Below, one piece after another: positions 25,379 through 34,384 of a stretch of DNA of 64,000 nucleotides (its first letter is position 1; each line of letters opens with the position of its first letter). The translations under genes and the position numbers were made by a program. Source of the stretch: Anaerolineaceae bacterium UBA5404 (GTDB lineage Bacteria > Chloroflexota > Anaerolineae > Anaerolineales > Anaerolineaceae); the NCBI GenBank assembly GCA_002409625.1, contig DHNY01000001.1, positions 1 through 64,000 on the forward strand. The letters are read 5' to 3'. A model generated the notes under the pieces. It made no database searches. It was not told the DNA's origin and saw nothing but the letters and a program-made list of their open reading frames with translations.

Positions 25379-25524
25379 CTTGCATACTCCTCTTTCAGTA
25401 CATTTTGGCACAGAAGCTTAAGGCATCAGAATGAGCCTTTTTTATCTCAAATCTCTCATTGTAGTGACCTGATATTCACCCCATCCTTTGGAGGCTGACT
25501 AAGGGGTAGGTCTTTCAGCTTTTA

Positions 25525-25539
25525 AGCTATGCGCATTAT
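25525..25539 (+). repeat. Single copy of the 45.9-47.9 kb array motif
   Basis: AGCTATGCGCATTAT, matching the array core GCTAYGCGCATTA, in the gap between orr and ccmD. Confidence 0.45.
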
Positions 25540-25552
25540 TATGCAGAGGGAT

Positions 25553-25666
25553 TTAATCCCGTTTCCTCAGTTTTCGCGCTTGTAAACACATCCGTAAAAC
25601 ATAAAGCGCCAGTAAAACAAAAATAAGCGCGTATGCGATGATGAAGTATTGGCTATTTTCAGGCAT
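25553..25666 (-). CDS. ccmD: Cytochrome c maturation protein CcmD (37 residues)
   Basis: A very short gene. The product starts MPENSQYF, has one hydrophobic helix (IIAYALIFVLLALYVL) and ends in a basic tail (RKLRKRD), the form of CcmD/HemX small subunits. Its ATG overlaps the ccmC stop by one base (TAATG), and GGAGCAATA just upstream contains a ribosome site. CcmD assists release of holo-CcmE from the CcmABC complex. It lies last in the operon, as in other bacteria. Confidence 0.75.
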   Translation of the reverse strand: MPENSQYFIIAYALIFVLLALYVLRMCLQARKLRKRD

Positions 25667-26394
25667 TATTGCTCCTCTCCACGGGCATCAAACTTGGCTA
25701 CTTGGTGCTTTGCTGTGCCCTCTTCTGGCTCACTATCGAGCATCCTTTGTGCCATTTCCAGGCGCACACGGTGCCACAAAAGCACCACAAACAATAGCGT
25801 AAATGCCACAATACTCGCCGCCATGGTTTGATACATCGGGGATGTCATGACCATTTTCTCGCCGGTATTGCCAAAAATGGTCGGGTGAATGGTGCGCAAA
25901 AGGCGTGCGGAGAAGAAAGTGAGTGGCACACTCACAAAGCCAACAATAGCGTAAATCGCCCCAAGGCGAGCCGCACGCGTCGGCGAATCAATCGCGCGGC
26001 GCAAGAGCAAATAGCCCAAATAGGTAAAGCCCATGATGGTCATGGTGGTCAGGCGTGGGTCCCAGGTCCAGTATGTGTTCCAAACCGGACGCGCCCAAAG
26101 CATGCCAGTAACCGTGCCCAGCACAGAAAAAAGCAAGCCCAGCTCTACGCCAGCCAATGAAAGCGCGTCGTGAACTTCTTTGCCGCGAGCCAGATATAAG
26201 ATGCCGCCAATCGCCGCCACAAAAAAGGAGACCATCCCCAACCATGCCGAACTCACGTGGAAGTAAAAGATTTTTTGTGGCAAACCCATGGTCAGCTCCA
26301 AAGGCGCGTAAAAAATAACCAGCGCCAATGCCCCAAAAACTGCCAGTACGGCGAGCACGCTTAAAACAGAAAGCCATTTATTCTTTGATAACAT
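25666..26394 (-). CDS. ccmC: Haem exporter/chaperone CcmC
   Basis: A 242-residue membrane protein with six helices and the tryptophan-rich WWD segment WNTYWTWDPRLT, flanked by the conserved periplasmic histidines (FYFHVSSAW and RTIHPTIF). It attaches haem to CcmE. The start is set at ATG 26394, which overlaps ccmB by 17 bp; an earlier in-frame start would overlap further. Confidence 0.93.
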   Translation of the reverse strand: MLSKNKWLSVLSVLAVLAVFGALALVIFYAPLELTMGLPQKIFYFHVSSAWLGMVSFFVAAIGGILYLARGKEVHDALSLAGVELGLLFSVLGTVTGMLWARPVWNTYWTWDPRLTTMTIMGFTYLGYLLLRRAIDSPTRAARLGAIYAIVGFVSVPLTFFSARLLRTIHPTIFGNTGEKMVMTSPMYQTMAASIVAFTLLFVVLLWHRVRLEMAQRMLDSEPEEGTAKHQVAKFDARGEEQ

Positions 26395-27052
26395 ATTCAA
26401 ACACCATACTCGAAATAGTTGTGATAATGACGGCATACGCCGCTAAAAGGGTAAACCAAATGCTAAAGTCTGCGAATGGAAGCCCCTCAAGTATTCCTGC
26501 GCCTGCTTTGACGACAGCGATATTGACCGGCATCAGCAAGGGGAAAAGCAAAACCGGCAAAAGCATGTCCCGCATGCGGGTTTGCACGCTGAGTCCCGCC
26601 AAAAGAGTTGCCATGGCACTATAAGCCCAGGCACCAAGCAAAATTAAGCCTACAAAAAGCCCATTAAACAGAGAATAATTGTAAAGCAGGCTGTAAACGG
26701 GCAGCAAAAACAGCGCCAAAAGTGCCATAATCAAAAAATTGCTGAGCATTTTGGCTAAATAGACCAGTGAAAGATCGGGCGCGCCCAACAAGAGCGCATC
26801 AAAACAGTCTTGATCTTGCTCAGCCGAAAAACTGCGGTTGATGCCCAATGTGCCCGCAAAAACGACCAAAACCCAAACGATACCTGTGGCAATGCTGGCT
26901 TGTGCTTGCGGAGACAGAGAAAGCGCGTAATTGAAAATGAAAAGCGTGAGCACCGCAAAAGCGAGCATGGCACTGATGATGTCTTTGCTACGCCACTCCT
27001 GGATGAGGTCTTTTTTGATGAGTGCCCAGAGACTTGCCATATTTTGCCTCAT
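26378..27052 (-). CDS. ccmB: Haem exporter permease CcmB
   Basis: A 224-residue protein with six hydrophobic segments, the permease partner of CcmA. The family signature is seen in FNRSFSAEQDQDCFDALLLGAPD-like sequence around residues 68-92. Its start overlaps the ccmA stop (ATGA); ATG 27040 is an alternative. The CcmAB ATPase drives release of haem-loaded CcmE. Confidence 0.92.
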   Translation of the reverse strand: MRQNMASLWALIKKDLIQEWRSKDIISAMLAFAVLTLFIFNYALSLSPQAQASIATGIVWVLVVFAGTLGINRSFSAEQDQDCFDALLLGAPDLSLVYLAKMLSNFLIMALLALFLLPVYSLLYNYSLFNGLFVGLILLGAWAYSAMATLLAGLSVQTRMRDMLLPVLLFPLLMPVNIAVVKAGAGILEGLPFADFSIWFTLLAAYAVIITTISSMVFEYVIKE

Positions 27053-27708
27053 GCCAGCACCTCAGTAGGACTTTCGGCTAAAACTTTTCCTGCTTCAACG
27101 CGTAAATAGCCGTCTGCAATGGTGCCAAGCTGGCTCAGTTCGTGCGTGCTTGCCAAAATGATGTGGTCTTTGGCGCGCTCTTCCTGAAGAACCTGCAAAA
27201 GCATCTGGCTGCCATCGTCATCCAAACCGGTGAAAGGCTCATCCATCAGCAAGATCTTGGGCTGATGTAGCAAACAACGGGCGATGGCAAGGCGTTGTTT
27301 CATGCCCCGCGAAAAGCCACGCACAACTTGCCGGGCATTGGCTTCAAGACCAACCTTAGCTAATAATTGTCTTAAGGCTGTTTCACCAAGCTGACAATGA
27401 TAAAGCTGATCATAAAATCGGAGGTTTTCAATGGCCGTCAGGTTTTCGTAAAGCCAGGGTTGATGGGCGAGCATGGCGATCATGCGCCTGTTTTCGTTTT
27501 TAGAAGCATGCCAGGGTTGTCCATCCAAGTAAAAAACGCCACTTTCCGCGCGACTGACACCTGCCAGCAACCTCAAAAGCGTTGTTTTTCCGGCGCCATT
27601 TTTACCCAAAAGGCCAATGATTTCACCAGATTGCAGGCTAAATTCTGCGCTGTTGAGGACTTTGGTTTTGCCAAAGCGCTTGCTAAGTCCGCGAACTTCA
27701 AGCTTCAT
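27049..27708 (-). CDS. ccmA: Haem exporter ATPase CcmA
   Basis: A 219-residue ABC ATPase with Walker A GKNGAGKTT, signature FSRGMKQRLAIAR and Walker B ILLMDEPFTGLD, followed by the H-loop STHE. The start is taken at ATG 27708 (MKLEVRGLSKRFG), which overlaps the ccmF end by 11 bp; a longer frame from 27750 adds an unlikely basic tail. Confidence 0.92.
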   Translation of the reverse strand: MKLEVRGLSKRFGKTKVLNSAEFSLQSGEIIGLLGKNGAGKTTLLRLLAGVSRAESGVFYLDGQPWHASKNENRRMIAMLAHQPWLYENLTAIENLRFYDQLYHCQLGETALRQLLAKVGLEANARQVVRGFSRGMKQRLAIARCLLHQPKILLMDEPFTGLDDDGSQMLLQVLQEERAKDHIILASTHELSQLGTIADGYLRVEAGKVLAESPTEVLA

Positions 27709-29713
27709 GTGGGTACCCAGGTGTTTGTTCTGCTTGCGGTGTGTCTTCATTTAAAGCTGTGGCGGGTTTGCTCAACGCCAACACCCCACCCAGAACCAGC
27801 AATATGGACCCGAGCCAGAGGAAGTTGACCATGCCGTTTTCAATCAACTGAATGGTGGCGGTGCCCATCTTGGCGTTGTATTCCAAAAGCAAAGTGTAAT
27901 GATCGCCTCTGATTGTGGCGTGTTTGGAGGGATTGCTAATCCACTGATTGCGTTCATAATAAACATCTTGGCCTGGATTGAGCTCTTTAATGAAGCGCTC
28001 GCCTTTATAGAGCTTCAATTGTGCATTAACCCGCAAGTATTCCGGGTGGGAATCGTCTTGCTTCAGCTCAAGAAATTCAACGCTGTATTGCCCTAAAGGC
28101 ATCCTATCCCCGGGAATCATCAGCCCTTGAATGCGGTCGGTAAAGTGAGCCATGCCCAAAACGCCGAGTGCGATAAACAAAATGCCAGCATGCACCAGCC
28201 AAGCCGCGTAGCGCGCACGCTGATGCCAGAAGCGCTTCCAATCTCGCCAATCGACCAGACTTTGGACAACTAAAACCACTATACCGAGCAGTATAATAAA
28301 GATCACTGCCAACACGATCGCCTTTTTGCTCAGGAACACAGCTGTTGCAAGCACGCCAATCAAAGGCAACACCAAAACCAACCATAGCCATTTGCTTGGT
28401 TTCTTAAACGCGCTCAAACTCCAGCCGATGATCGGGCAAACGGCCATCAAAAACACCAACAAAATGAATAGCGGTGTTGTGGTGCGGTCAAAAAAGCTGC
28501 GGTCAAAGGTGATCGCGGTGCCACCAAAACCCTCGCTAAGCATGGGAAAAAGGAGACCATACAAACAAATGACCAATAGTCCCAGCAAGAGAATGTTGGA
28601 ATAAAGGATAAGTGAATCGCGGGTAAAGAAAGACTTAAAAGCCCAGCCGCTGCCCAAATCTTTCCATCGTTTTATCATCCCCCAGATGGATATCAGCAGG
28701 GTTGCCAGCATAAAATAGCCCAATGGCGCTGAAATCTGGCTCTCGCCAAAGGCATGCACGGAGCTAATCAAACCCGTGCGCGTGATGAAAATGGCAAAAA
28801 GGGTCATCAGCCAACTCAGCAAAGCCAAAGCAAAATTGAAGCGCCTAAAGACCTGTTTGTGTTTTTCGATGAAGAGGCTATGCAACAAGGCGGTGCTGGT
28901 GAGCCAGGGCAAGAGCGATGCGGTTTCAACCGGATCCCAAGCCCAATAACCACCCCAGCCAAGCACCTCATATGCCCACCAACTGCCCAGGGCAATGCCA
29001 GCTGTTAAAAACAGCCATGCGCCCAGTAGCCATGCGCGGGTTTTGACCAGCAAGTCGCCGAGCTCTTCGCCACGAATGAGTTTTGAAACAGCCAGCGCAA
29101 AAGGCGGTAAGAAAAGCGCGAAACCCAAATAGAGGATAGGCGGATGAATAACCATGCCCGGATGGCGTAGCAAGGGATTGAGCCCAAAGCCATCCAGCCA
29201 GCCATAAAGATGCGCACCTTTTGCAGGCGCGAAAAGCGCTTCAGCAAGTTCATCACTGGGTAAAAGCCAAACCCGCTTGAAAGGATTCTCAACAAAAAAG
29301 GACAATCCAGCAAAAAAGACGGTGTTAATGGCGAGCACGAGGTATGCCCAGGCATCCAAAGCTTGTTTTTTGCGCATCAAGGCGATAAACAAGACCAGGT
29401 TAACAATCCAACTCCAAATGAGCAATGATCCTGCCTGCCCACCCCAAATGGCAGTCATTTGCAGCACTTTTGGCATGGCTTCATGGATAACCGAAACAAC
29501 ATAGGCGTTGGTGTAATCTTGCGTGAGCTGCAGAATCAACAGCGAAAGCACCGCCAGGCTGTGCAAGACAAACGCGCTAAGACTCAAGGTCTTAACCGAC
29601 ACAGGAATGGTATGCTTTTGACGGAAAAGCTGCGAAAGCGTGATGCCAATGCCCGCTAAAAGGCAAAGAAGCGCCAAGGCAAAGCTGATAAGACCACTAT
29701 AAAAGAAGAACAT
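27698..29713 (-). CDS. ccmF: Cytochrome c haem lyase subunit CcmF
   Basis: A 671-residue polytopic protein of the CcmF/CcsA superfamily with the WWD motif WGGYWAWDPVETASLLPWL and conserved flanking histidines. It receives haem from CcmE and ligates it to apocytochrome CxxCH sites outside the membrane. Length is normal. It lies 14 bp after ccmE. No CcmH or CcmG gene is present beside it, which fits the reduced System I* type found with Cys-type CcmE. Confidence 0.94.
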   Translation of the reverse strand: MFFFYSGLISFALALLCLLAGIGITLSQLFRQKHTIPVSVKTLSLSAFVLHSLAVLSLLILQLTQDYTNAYVVSVIHEAMPKVLQMTAIWGGQAGSLLIWSWIVNLVLFIALMRKKQALDAWAYLVLAINTVFFAGLSFFVENPFKRVWLLPSDELAEALFAPAKGAHLYGWLDGFGLNPLLRHPGMVIHPPILYLGFALFLPPFALAVSKLIRGEELGDLLVKTRAWLLGAWLFLTAGIALGSWWAYEVLGWGGYWAWDPVETASLLPWLTSTALLHSLFIEKHKQVFRRFNFALALLSWLMTLFAIFITRTGLISSVHAFGESQISAPLGYFMLATLLISIWGMIKRWKDLGSGWAFKSFFTRDSLILYSNILLLGLLVICLYGLLFPMLSEGFGGTAITFDRSFFDRTTTPLFILLVFLMAVCPIIGWSLSAFKKPSKWLWLVLVLPLIGVLATAVFLSKKAIVLAVIFIILLGIVVLVVQSLVDWRDWKRFWHQRARYAAWLVHAGILFIALGVLGMAHFTDRIQGLMIPGDRMPLGQYSVEFLELKQDDSHPEYLRVNAQLKLYKGERFIKELNPGQDVYYERNQWISNPSKHATIRGDHYTLLLEYNAKMGTATIQLIENGMVNFLWLGSILLVLGGVLALSKPATALNEDTPQAEQTPGYPHEA

Positions 29714-29727
29714 AAGGCTCCATTTCT

Positions 29728-30243
29728 TTAGCTGCCTGGCTCATTCTGGGTTTGTCCGGGCAATTCAGCTTCATATTTTGAGGGACATTTGAGCAAAAGT
29801 TCACTGGCTTGAAAAACACCGCTCGCGTCCAACTTGCCGGTAACGATGGCTTGGGCTTCATGTTGCAAGAGATCCGGGCGCACACCTTCATAATAAACGC
29901 TGATTTTTGGCAAGCTGGGATTTGCGGCAGCATCGGCTAGCACCTTTGCCATGCCACCCATTTCTTTTATCACCTTGTGATCGCCGGGAATTTGCACGAT
30001 ATCAAAGCTTAATTGCAACTTTTTAGCATCATACACAATGCTATCGCCAAGCACTGCCCCGCTCAGTCGCAAACTTTTACCTTCAAGCTCAGCCGAACGC
30101 ACTTGAATTTCTTCAACCGTCATAAAATACTGTGAGCTTGAGCGCGTTGCAGAAATAATGAGCCACACCAATGCCGCAAAAATGATTACAGCACCGATGA
30201 TGAGTTTGAGGTTTACCTTCTTTTTGGGTTCTTCTTGAGACAT
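29728..30243 (-). CDS. ccmE: Cytochrome c maturation haem chaperone CcmE, CxxxY variant
   Basis: A protein of about 171 residues (187 if read from the GTG at 30291) with one N-terminal membrane helix (LIIGAVIIFAALVWLII) and a periplasmic OB fold. The haem-attachment motif is LLLKCPSKYEAE: Cys replaces the usual His of HxxxY. Such CxxxY CcmE proteins are known from archaea, Desulfovibrio and some other bacteria, together with a CcmH-less pathway. The start is uncertain: neither ATG 30243 nor GTG 30291 has a strong ribosome site. First gene of the ccm operon, divergent from the five-heme cytochrome. Confidence 0.88.
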   Translation of the reverse strand: MSQEEPKKKVNLKLIIGAVIIFAALVWLIISATRSSSQYFMTVEEIQVRSAELEGKSLRLSGAVLGDSIVYDAKKLQLSFDIVQIPGDHKVIKEMGGMAKVLADAAANPSLPKISVYYEGVRPDLLQHEAQAIVTGKLDASGVFQASELLLKCPSKYEAELPGQTQNEPGS

Positions 30244-30523
30244 GTCTTCACTTTTTTTGATTGATTGTTTGTCAGGCACGGCATGTTTCACTCAGAAGCC
30301 TGCGCTTGGTGCCTATTTTAACCTAAATTGGGAGGCTTTGCTCAAGTGCAGAGGCTTTGGTGTCTATTTAATGTATTATTTTATATTAATCAGGTAGATA
30401 TTTTATTATTCCCTGTTTTTTGCAGATTTTTCACCCTATTTTGAGTGACTCATATTATAATCAGCACACTTCACGCGAACCTTTTTAAGCCTGAACGCAT
30501 TAAGATTCGACTAAGGAGCCGAT

Positions 30524-31642
30524 ATGAATCAGCGCACATTTTTCATCATCTTGTTTGTTTTGGCAGCATTACTGACCGGTTGGTTGGTGTATGCCACCCG
30601 CCAAGGCGCGCAAGCTGAATCCATTCAAGAAGTAAGCACAAAATACTGGACGTCTGGCCATGCCGATATTGAAGCAGCAGCCTTTAATCACTGGAATGAC
30701 GAAGGCGAAGTCCCTGCTTACTGTTCGAAGTGTCATGCCAGTTCGGGTTTCCGCGATTTTATCGGCGCGGACGGCACCGCCGCTGGCTCCAATGAAAACC
30801 CCGGTCGCATCCAGGACCCCATCAACTGTACAGCTTGCCATAACGATCAAGCTCACGCATTAGACGCGGTGACTTTCCCCAACGGGGTTGAAATTACCGG
30901 CACAGGCAACGCTTCAGCATGTATGACCTGCCATGGCGGTATGGGCTCCAGCAATAATGTTGCCAAAGCGATTGAAGGCAAAGACCTGGAAGAGGTCCTT
31001 GAAGGGCAAGGATTGCTGAGTGCGCACTACCACATTGCCGCGGCGATGAATATGGGTGCAGACGCCGGCATGGGCTATCAATATGAAGGCAAGAGCTATG
31101 TTGGCAAGTTCCGCCACGCGGAAATGGTGGATAGCTGTACCAAATGCCATGACCCACACTCCTTACGCACTCGCCGAGGCGACAACGATAAGACCTTGTG
31201 CAACACCTGCCACTCCGAAGTGCAAAGCTTCCCTGATTATCGCACCGTGACCACAAGCAAAAAGGACTGGGATGGCGATGGCACGGTTGAATCGGCTTAT
31301 GACGAAATTGAAGGCATGAAAGACGTTTTGTGGCATGCGATGCACCAATACGCGCTCAAGACAACCGGCGACGCTTTAGCCATCAAGACGGATCAATATC
31401 CTTATGTATTTATTGACACAAACCAGGATGGTGTCTTAGGCGAAGATGAAGCCGCCTTTGGCAATCAATTCAAGAGCTTTACACCACGTTTGTTGCGCGC
31501 AGCTTACAACTATATGTTCGTCGTCAAGGATCCGGCAGCCTATTTGCATAACGCGCAATATGCCTTGCAATTGATGTATGACTCGATTGAAGACCTGGCT
31601 GGCGAGAGTGGTGTTAGTGTTGACGCACTAAGCAGACCATAA
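30524..31642 (+). CDS. Five-heme cytochrome c with calcium-binding-like loops
   Basis: A 372-residue membrane-anchored or exported cytochrome. An N-terminal hydrophobic helix (residues 6-23) is followed by five CxxCH motifs: C67-H71 (CSKCH), C102-H106 (CTACH), C133-H137 (CMTCH), C205-H209 (CTKCH) and C226-H230 (CNTCH). Two acidic loops follow: D248-x-D-G-D252-G and a canonical EF-hand loop DTNQDGVLGEDE (298-309). The start has AAGGAG upstream. The flavin reductase gene follows 18 bp downstream, and the ccm operon is divergent. I infer an extracytoplasmic electron-transfer chain; the terminal acceptor is unknown. Confidence 0.85.
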   Translation: MNQRTFFIILFVLAALLTGWLVYATRQGAQAESIQEVSTKYWTSGHADIEAAAFNHWNDEGEVPAYCSKCHASSGFRDFIGADGTAAGSNENPGRIQDPINCTACHNDQAHALDAVTFPNGVEITGTGNASACMTCHGGMGSSNNVAKAIEGKDLEEVLEGQGLLSAHYHIAAAMNMGADAGMGYQYEGKSYVGKFRHAEMVDSCTKCHDPHSLRTRRGDNDKTLCNTCHSEVQSFPDYRTVTTSKKDWDGDGTVESAYDEIEGMKDVLWHAMHQYALKTTGDALAIKTDQYPYVFIDTNQDGVLGEDEAAFGNQFKSFTPRLLRAAYNYMFVVKDPAAYLHNAQYALQLMYDSIEDLAGESGVSVDALSRP

Positions 31643-31660
31643 GGGAAGGTGGATTAAACC

Positions 31661-32995
31661 ATGGGAACTATGAGACCGCTCGTAAAGCGAGCCTTATTCT
31701 TCTTTGTGTACATCACTTTGGTGCTCTTGCCTGGGATATTAATGCTGGTTTCGGGTAAATTGCGCGGTCCCGATTTTATCCTTAAAGACCTGGCTGTCTT
31801 CTTGGGCTATACCGGGCTTTCTATGGCGGGCATTCAGCTGATTGCGGTGGGCAAAATCCGCTGGCTAGCAGATGCCTTTAACATGGACAAGGTCTATAAC
31901 AATCACCACTGGTTGTCTTTGGCGTCGACTTTCATGATTTTCGCGCACGTGATTTTACTGGTGTTTGATAACGCCCGGGTAGCAAGATTTTTGCTCATAT
32001 ATGGTCAGCCATGGAAATTTGCCGCGGGCGCAATTGGTTTGCTGGGCTTTATTCTGATTGGAATCACTTCAGTTGCCCGCCGACAGTTAAAATTGGATTA
32101 CCGCGTTTGGCTGTATGTGCACGATATTTTAAGCGCTATTTTGCTGGGCTTTGGCTTAATCCACTTGTTTAAAGTCGATTATTACACCCAATTCCCCTTA
32201 ATGCGCGCGGTGTGGATTTTCTTAATTGTGCTTTACAGCGCGATGATCATCCATATTCGCATCCTAAAAGCCTTTTTCCTGCGCAAGATTCCTTATAAGG
32301 TTGAGTCTGTGGTGCGCGAGAACGAAACCGTTTACACGCTCAATTTGCTGCCCGATGGACACAAAGGCGAGAGCTTTAGGGCGGGTCAGGTGGCTTGGAT
32401 TAGCGCCGGCGACAACCCTTACGTGCTAAGCCGTAATCCTTTTTCTTATTCCGGAAGTGACATGGCACCTGGTGGGCGCATACGCTTCTCTATTAAGGAA
32501 GTCGGTGACTTTACCAGCTCGATTAAAGAGCTTAAACCGGGCGACCGCATGTATATTGACGGTCCTTATGGACGCTTTAACTTGGATGCACCCGAAACCC
32601 AAAAGGGTTTGGTGTTGATTGGTGGTGGCATCGGTGTGGCGCCTGTTATTGGCATGGTCGAATCTTTGCGCTCTGCCAAGGACAAACGTCCCATTTACGT
32701 CTTTTATGGCGATTATTCTGAGCGCAGCGTGCTTTACGCTGAAGATTTTGCCAAAGCCGGAGAGGTGCTGGATTTACATATGATCAATGTGTTGGAAAAT
32801 CCGATGGACGATGATTATCCCTATAAGGGTTACATCACCGCGGATTTGATGCGCAATATCCTGCCTGAAAACTATAAGGAATTCCTGTATTTTGTGTGTG
32901 GACCAGCTCCAATGTTGCGCGCGATTGAACGCAACTTTAAGGAATTGGGCATCCCCATGAGCCAGGTGCAAGAAGAAAACTATACAATGGCTTAG
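31661..32995 (+). CDS. Ferric reductase-like membrane flavin oxidoreductase
   Basis: A 444-residue protein: about six membrane helices with histidines that could bind two haems b (HHWLSL, FAHVILL, YVHDIL, GLIHLF), then a ferredoxin-reductase-type FAD domain (RNPFSYSGS) and an NAD(P) domain (VLIGGGIGVAPVIGM; FVCGPAPML). This is the ferric reductase/NADPH oxidase architecture. Coupled with the cytochrome gene upstream, it could pass electrons from cytosolic NAD(P)H across the membrane to the five-heme protein. Direction of flow is inferred. Confidence 0.8.
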   Translation: MGTMRPLVKRALFFFVYITLVLLPGILMLVSGKLRGPDFILKDLAVFLGYTGLSMAGIQLIAVGKIRWLADAFNMDKVYNNHHWLSLASTFMIFAHVILLVFDNARVARFLLIYGQPWKFAAGAIGLLGFILIGITSVARRQLKLDYRVWLYVHDILSAILLGFGLIHLFKVDYYTQFPLMRAVWIFLIVLYSAMIIHIRILKAFFLRKIPYKVESVVRENETVYTLNLLPDGHKGESFRAGQVAWISAGDNPYVLSRNPFSYSGSDMAPGGRIRFSIKEVGDFTSSIKELKPGDRMYIDGPYGRFNLDAPETQKGLVLIGGGIGVAPVIGMVESLRSAKDKRPIYVFYGDYSERSVLYAEDFAKAGEVLDLHMINVLENPMDDDYPYKGYITADLMRNILPENYKEFLYFVCGPAPMLRAIERNFKELGIPMSQVQEENYTMA

Positions 32996-33044
32996 TGGGT
33001 TCCCAACAGCACTTAGAAAACATCAAACTCATCCCATAAATAGA

Positions 33045-33074
33045 AAGAGGCACTATATAAACATAGTGCCTCTT
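33045..33074. terminator. Terminator between convergent genes
   Basis: AAGAGGCACTAT (33045-33056) and ATAGTGCCTCTT (33063-33074) pair perfectly, followed by GTTTTT on the plus strand. Confidence 0.85.
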
Positions 33075-33094
33075 GTTTTTATGCGAGTTTTCGT

Positions 33095-34330
33095 TTAAAT
33101 CACCCAGTTACCATTTCTCAAGAGTGGGATGGCAGTGCCATCGAAAGCATAACCGGTAAGGTCCACATCTGCGGCGCCCACCATGAAGTCGGTGTGCACC
33201 AGGCTTTGGTTAGCACCACGCTCGATGAGATCTTTCAGGCTGGCTTCGGTGCCGTCTTTCATGGCGTAGGCATAGCTTTGACCAATGGCAAAGTGACAGC
33301 TGGCGTTTTCATCAAACAAAGTGTTGTTGAAAACCAATCCGGTGTTTGATATAGGTGAATCATGCTGCACCAAGGCAACTTCACCCAAGCGTCGGGCGTT
33401 TTCGTCCTGATTCATTTGCTTCACAAAAACATCCTCGCCAATCTCAGCCGAAAATTCGGTAATCGCACCGTCTTTGAAGACAAAGTTCATGCCATCCACC
33501 AGGGTTCCGTTGAGGTTCAGGGGTTTGGTGGCGCGCAAAATGCCATCCACTTTATGGCTGTGAGGTGTAGAGAAGACTTCCTCGGTGGGCATGTTGGCAA
33601 AGAATGGAATGCCGGCAGTAGAGTCTTTTGAGCCACCCACCCACTCGTGCCCTTCGGCGAGGTAGACCATAAGGTCGGTGCCGGGACCTTGATAGTGCAG
33701 TTTTTCCAGGTTGGCATTGTTAAGAAAGTCACGTTGCTTATGCAGGTTGGCATCGTGTTGGTGCCAGGCTGCTACGGGATCTTCCTGATCAACGCGCGTG
33801 GCATAGAAAATGTTCTCCCAGAGTTTTTCAACAGCTTCTTCATCGCTGACATCAGGGAAAATGGTCTTTGCCCAACCCACACAGGGCACTGCGCCAATCG
33901 TCCAGCGTGTGCGCCCGCTCATGCGATATGCTTGCACGCCAGTATCTTGCATCACACGCGCGGCAGCTTTGCCATAGCGCGCCACACGGCTGTGATCGAC
34001 ATCCTTGAGCAGGGTTGGATCTTGTGCGCGAATGATGAGGTGTTGGTAATTGTCATCATAAAGATTTTTTAGGTAAAGCGCTTTGTATTCGGGGTAGATA
34101 TCAAAGATATCCTCGCCACCATAGAGGTAGCGTGCCAGGTTCATCTGGTCATCAGAAACATCCACAACAACATCTTTGGCGCCGAGTTCATAAGCGCGTT
34201 TTACTGCATAGCGAGCCACAGGTATGGCATCGGTGCTGATGGACATATATAAGCCTTCGCCTTTTTGCAGGTTTATACCCGCGCGGACGAGAAGGTCGGC
34301 ATATTTTATGAGATTTTGATCAAGGTTCAT
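33095..34330 (-). CDS. M29-family (aminopeptidase T-like) metallopeptidase
   Basis: A 411-residue cytosolic aminopeptidase of the thermophilic M29 family, which uses two metal ions. Family segments are seen as NMPTEEVFSTPHSHKVDG (metal-binding Glu and His region), GEVALVQHDSPIS, FDENASCHFAIGQSY (His) and HTDFMVGAADVD (His and Asp). Full length for the family. Start ATG has GGGAGT upstream. Monocistronic; it may help process peptides taken up for amino acid fermentation (inference). Confidence 0.87.
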   Translation of the reverse strand: MNLDQNLIKYADLLVRAGINLQKGEGLYMSISTDAIPVARYAVKRAYELGAKDVVVDVSDDQMNLARYLYGGEDIFDIYPEYKALYLKNLYDDNYQHLIIRAQDPTLLKDVDHSRVARYGKAAARVMQDTGVQAYRMSGRTRWTIGAVPCVGWAKTIFPDVSDEEAVEKLWENIFYATRVDQEDPVAAWHQHDANLHKQRDFLNNANLEKLHYQGPGTDLMVYLAEGHEWVGGSKDSTAGIPFFANMPTEEVFSTPHSHKVDGILRATKPLNLNGTLVDGMNFVFKDGAITEFSAEIGEDVFVKQMNQDENARRLGEVALVQHDSPISNTGLVFNNTLFDENASCHFAIGQSYAYAMKDGTEASLKDLIERGANQSLVHTDFMVGAADVDLTGYAFDGTAIPLLRNGNWVI

Positions 34331-34384
34331 CGTTTACTCCCGTTTAGATTTTAGGTTTTAGATTAAGGTGATTATACCCTTGCC

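Noticed and set aside
30292..30523. Fnr box in the ccmE/cytochrome divergent region
   Set aside because: No TTGAT-N4-ATCAA-like match; only general AT-richness and a TATAAT without a spaced -35.
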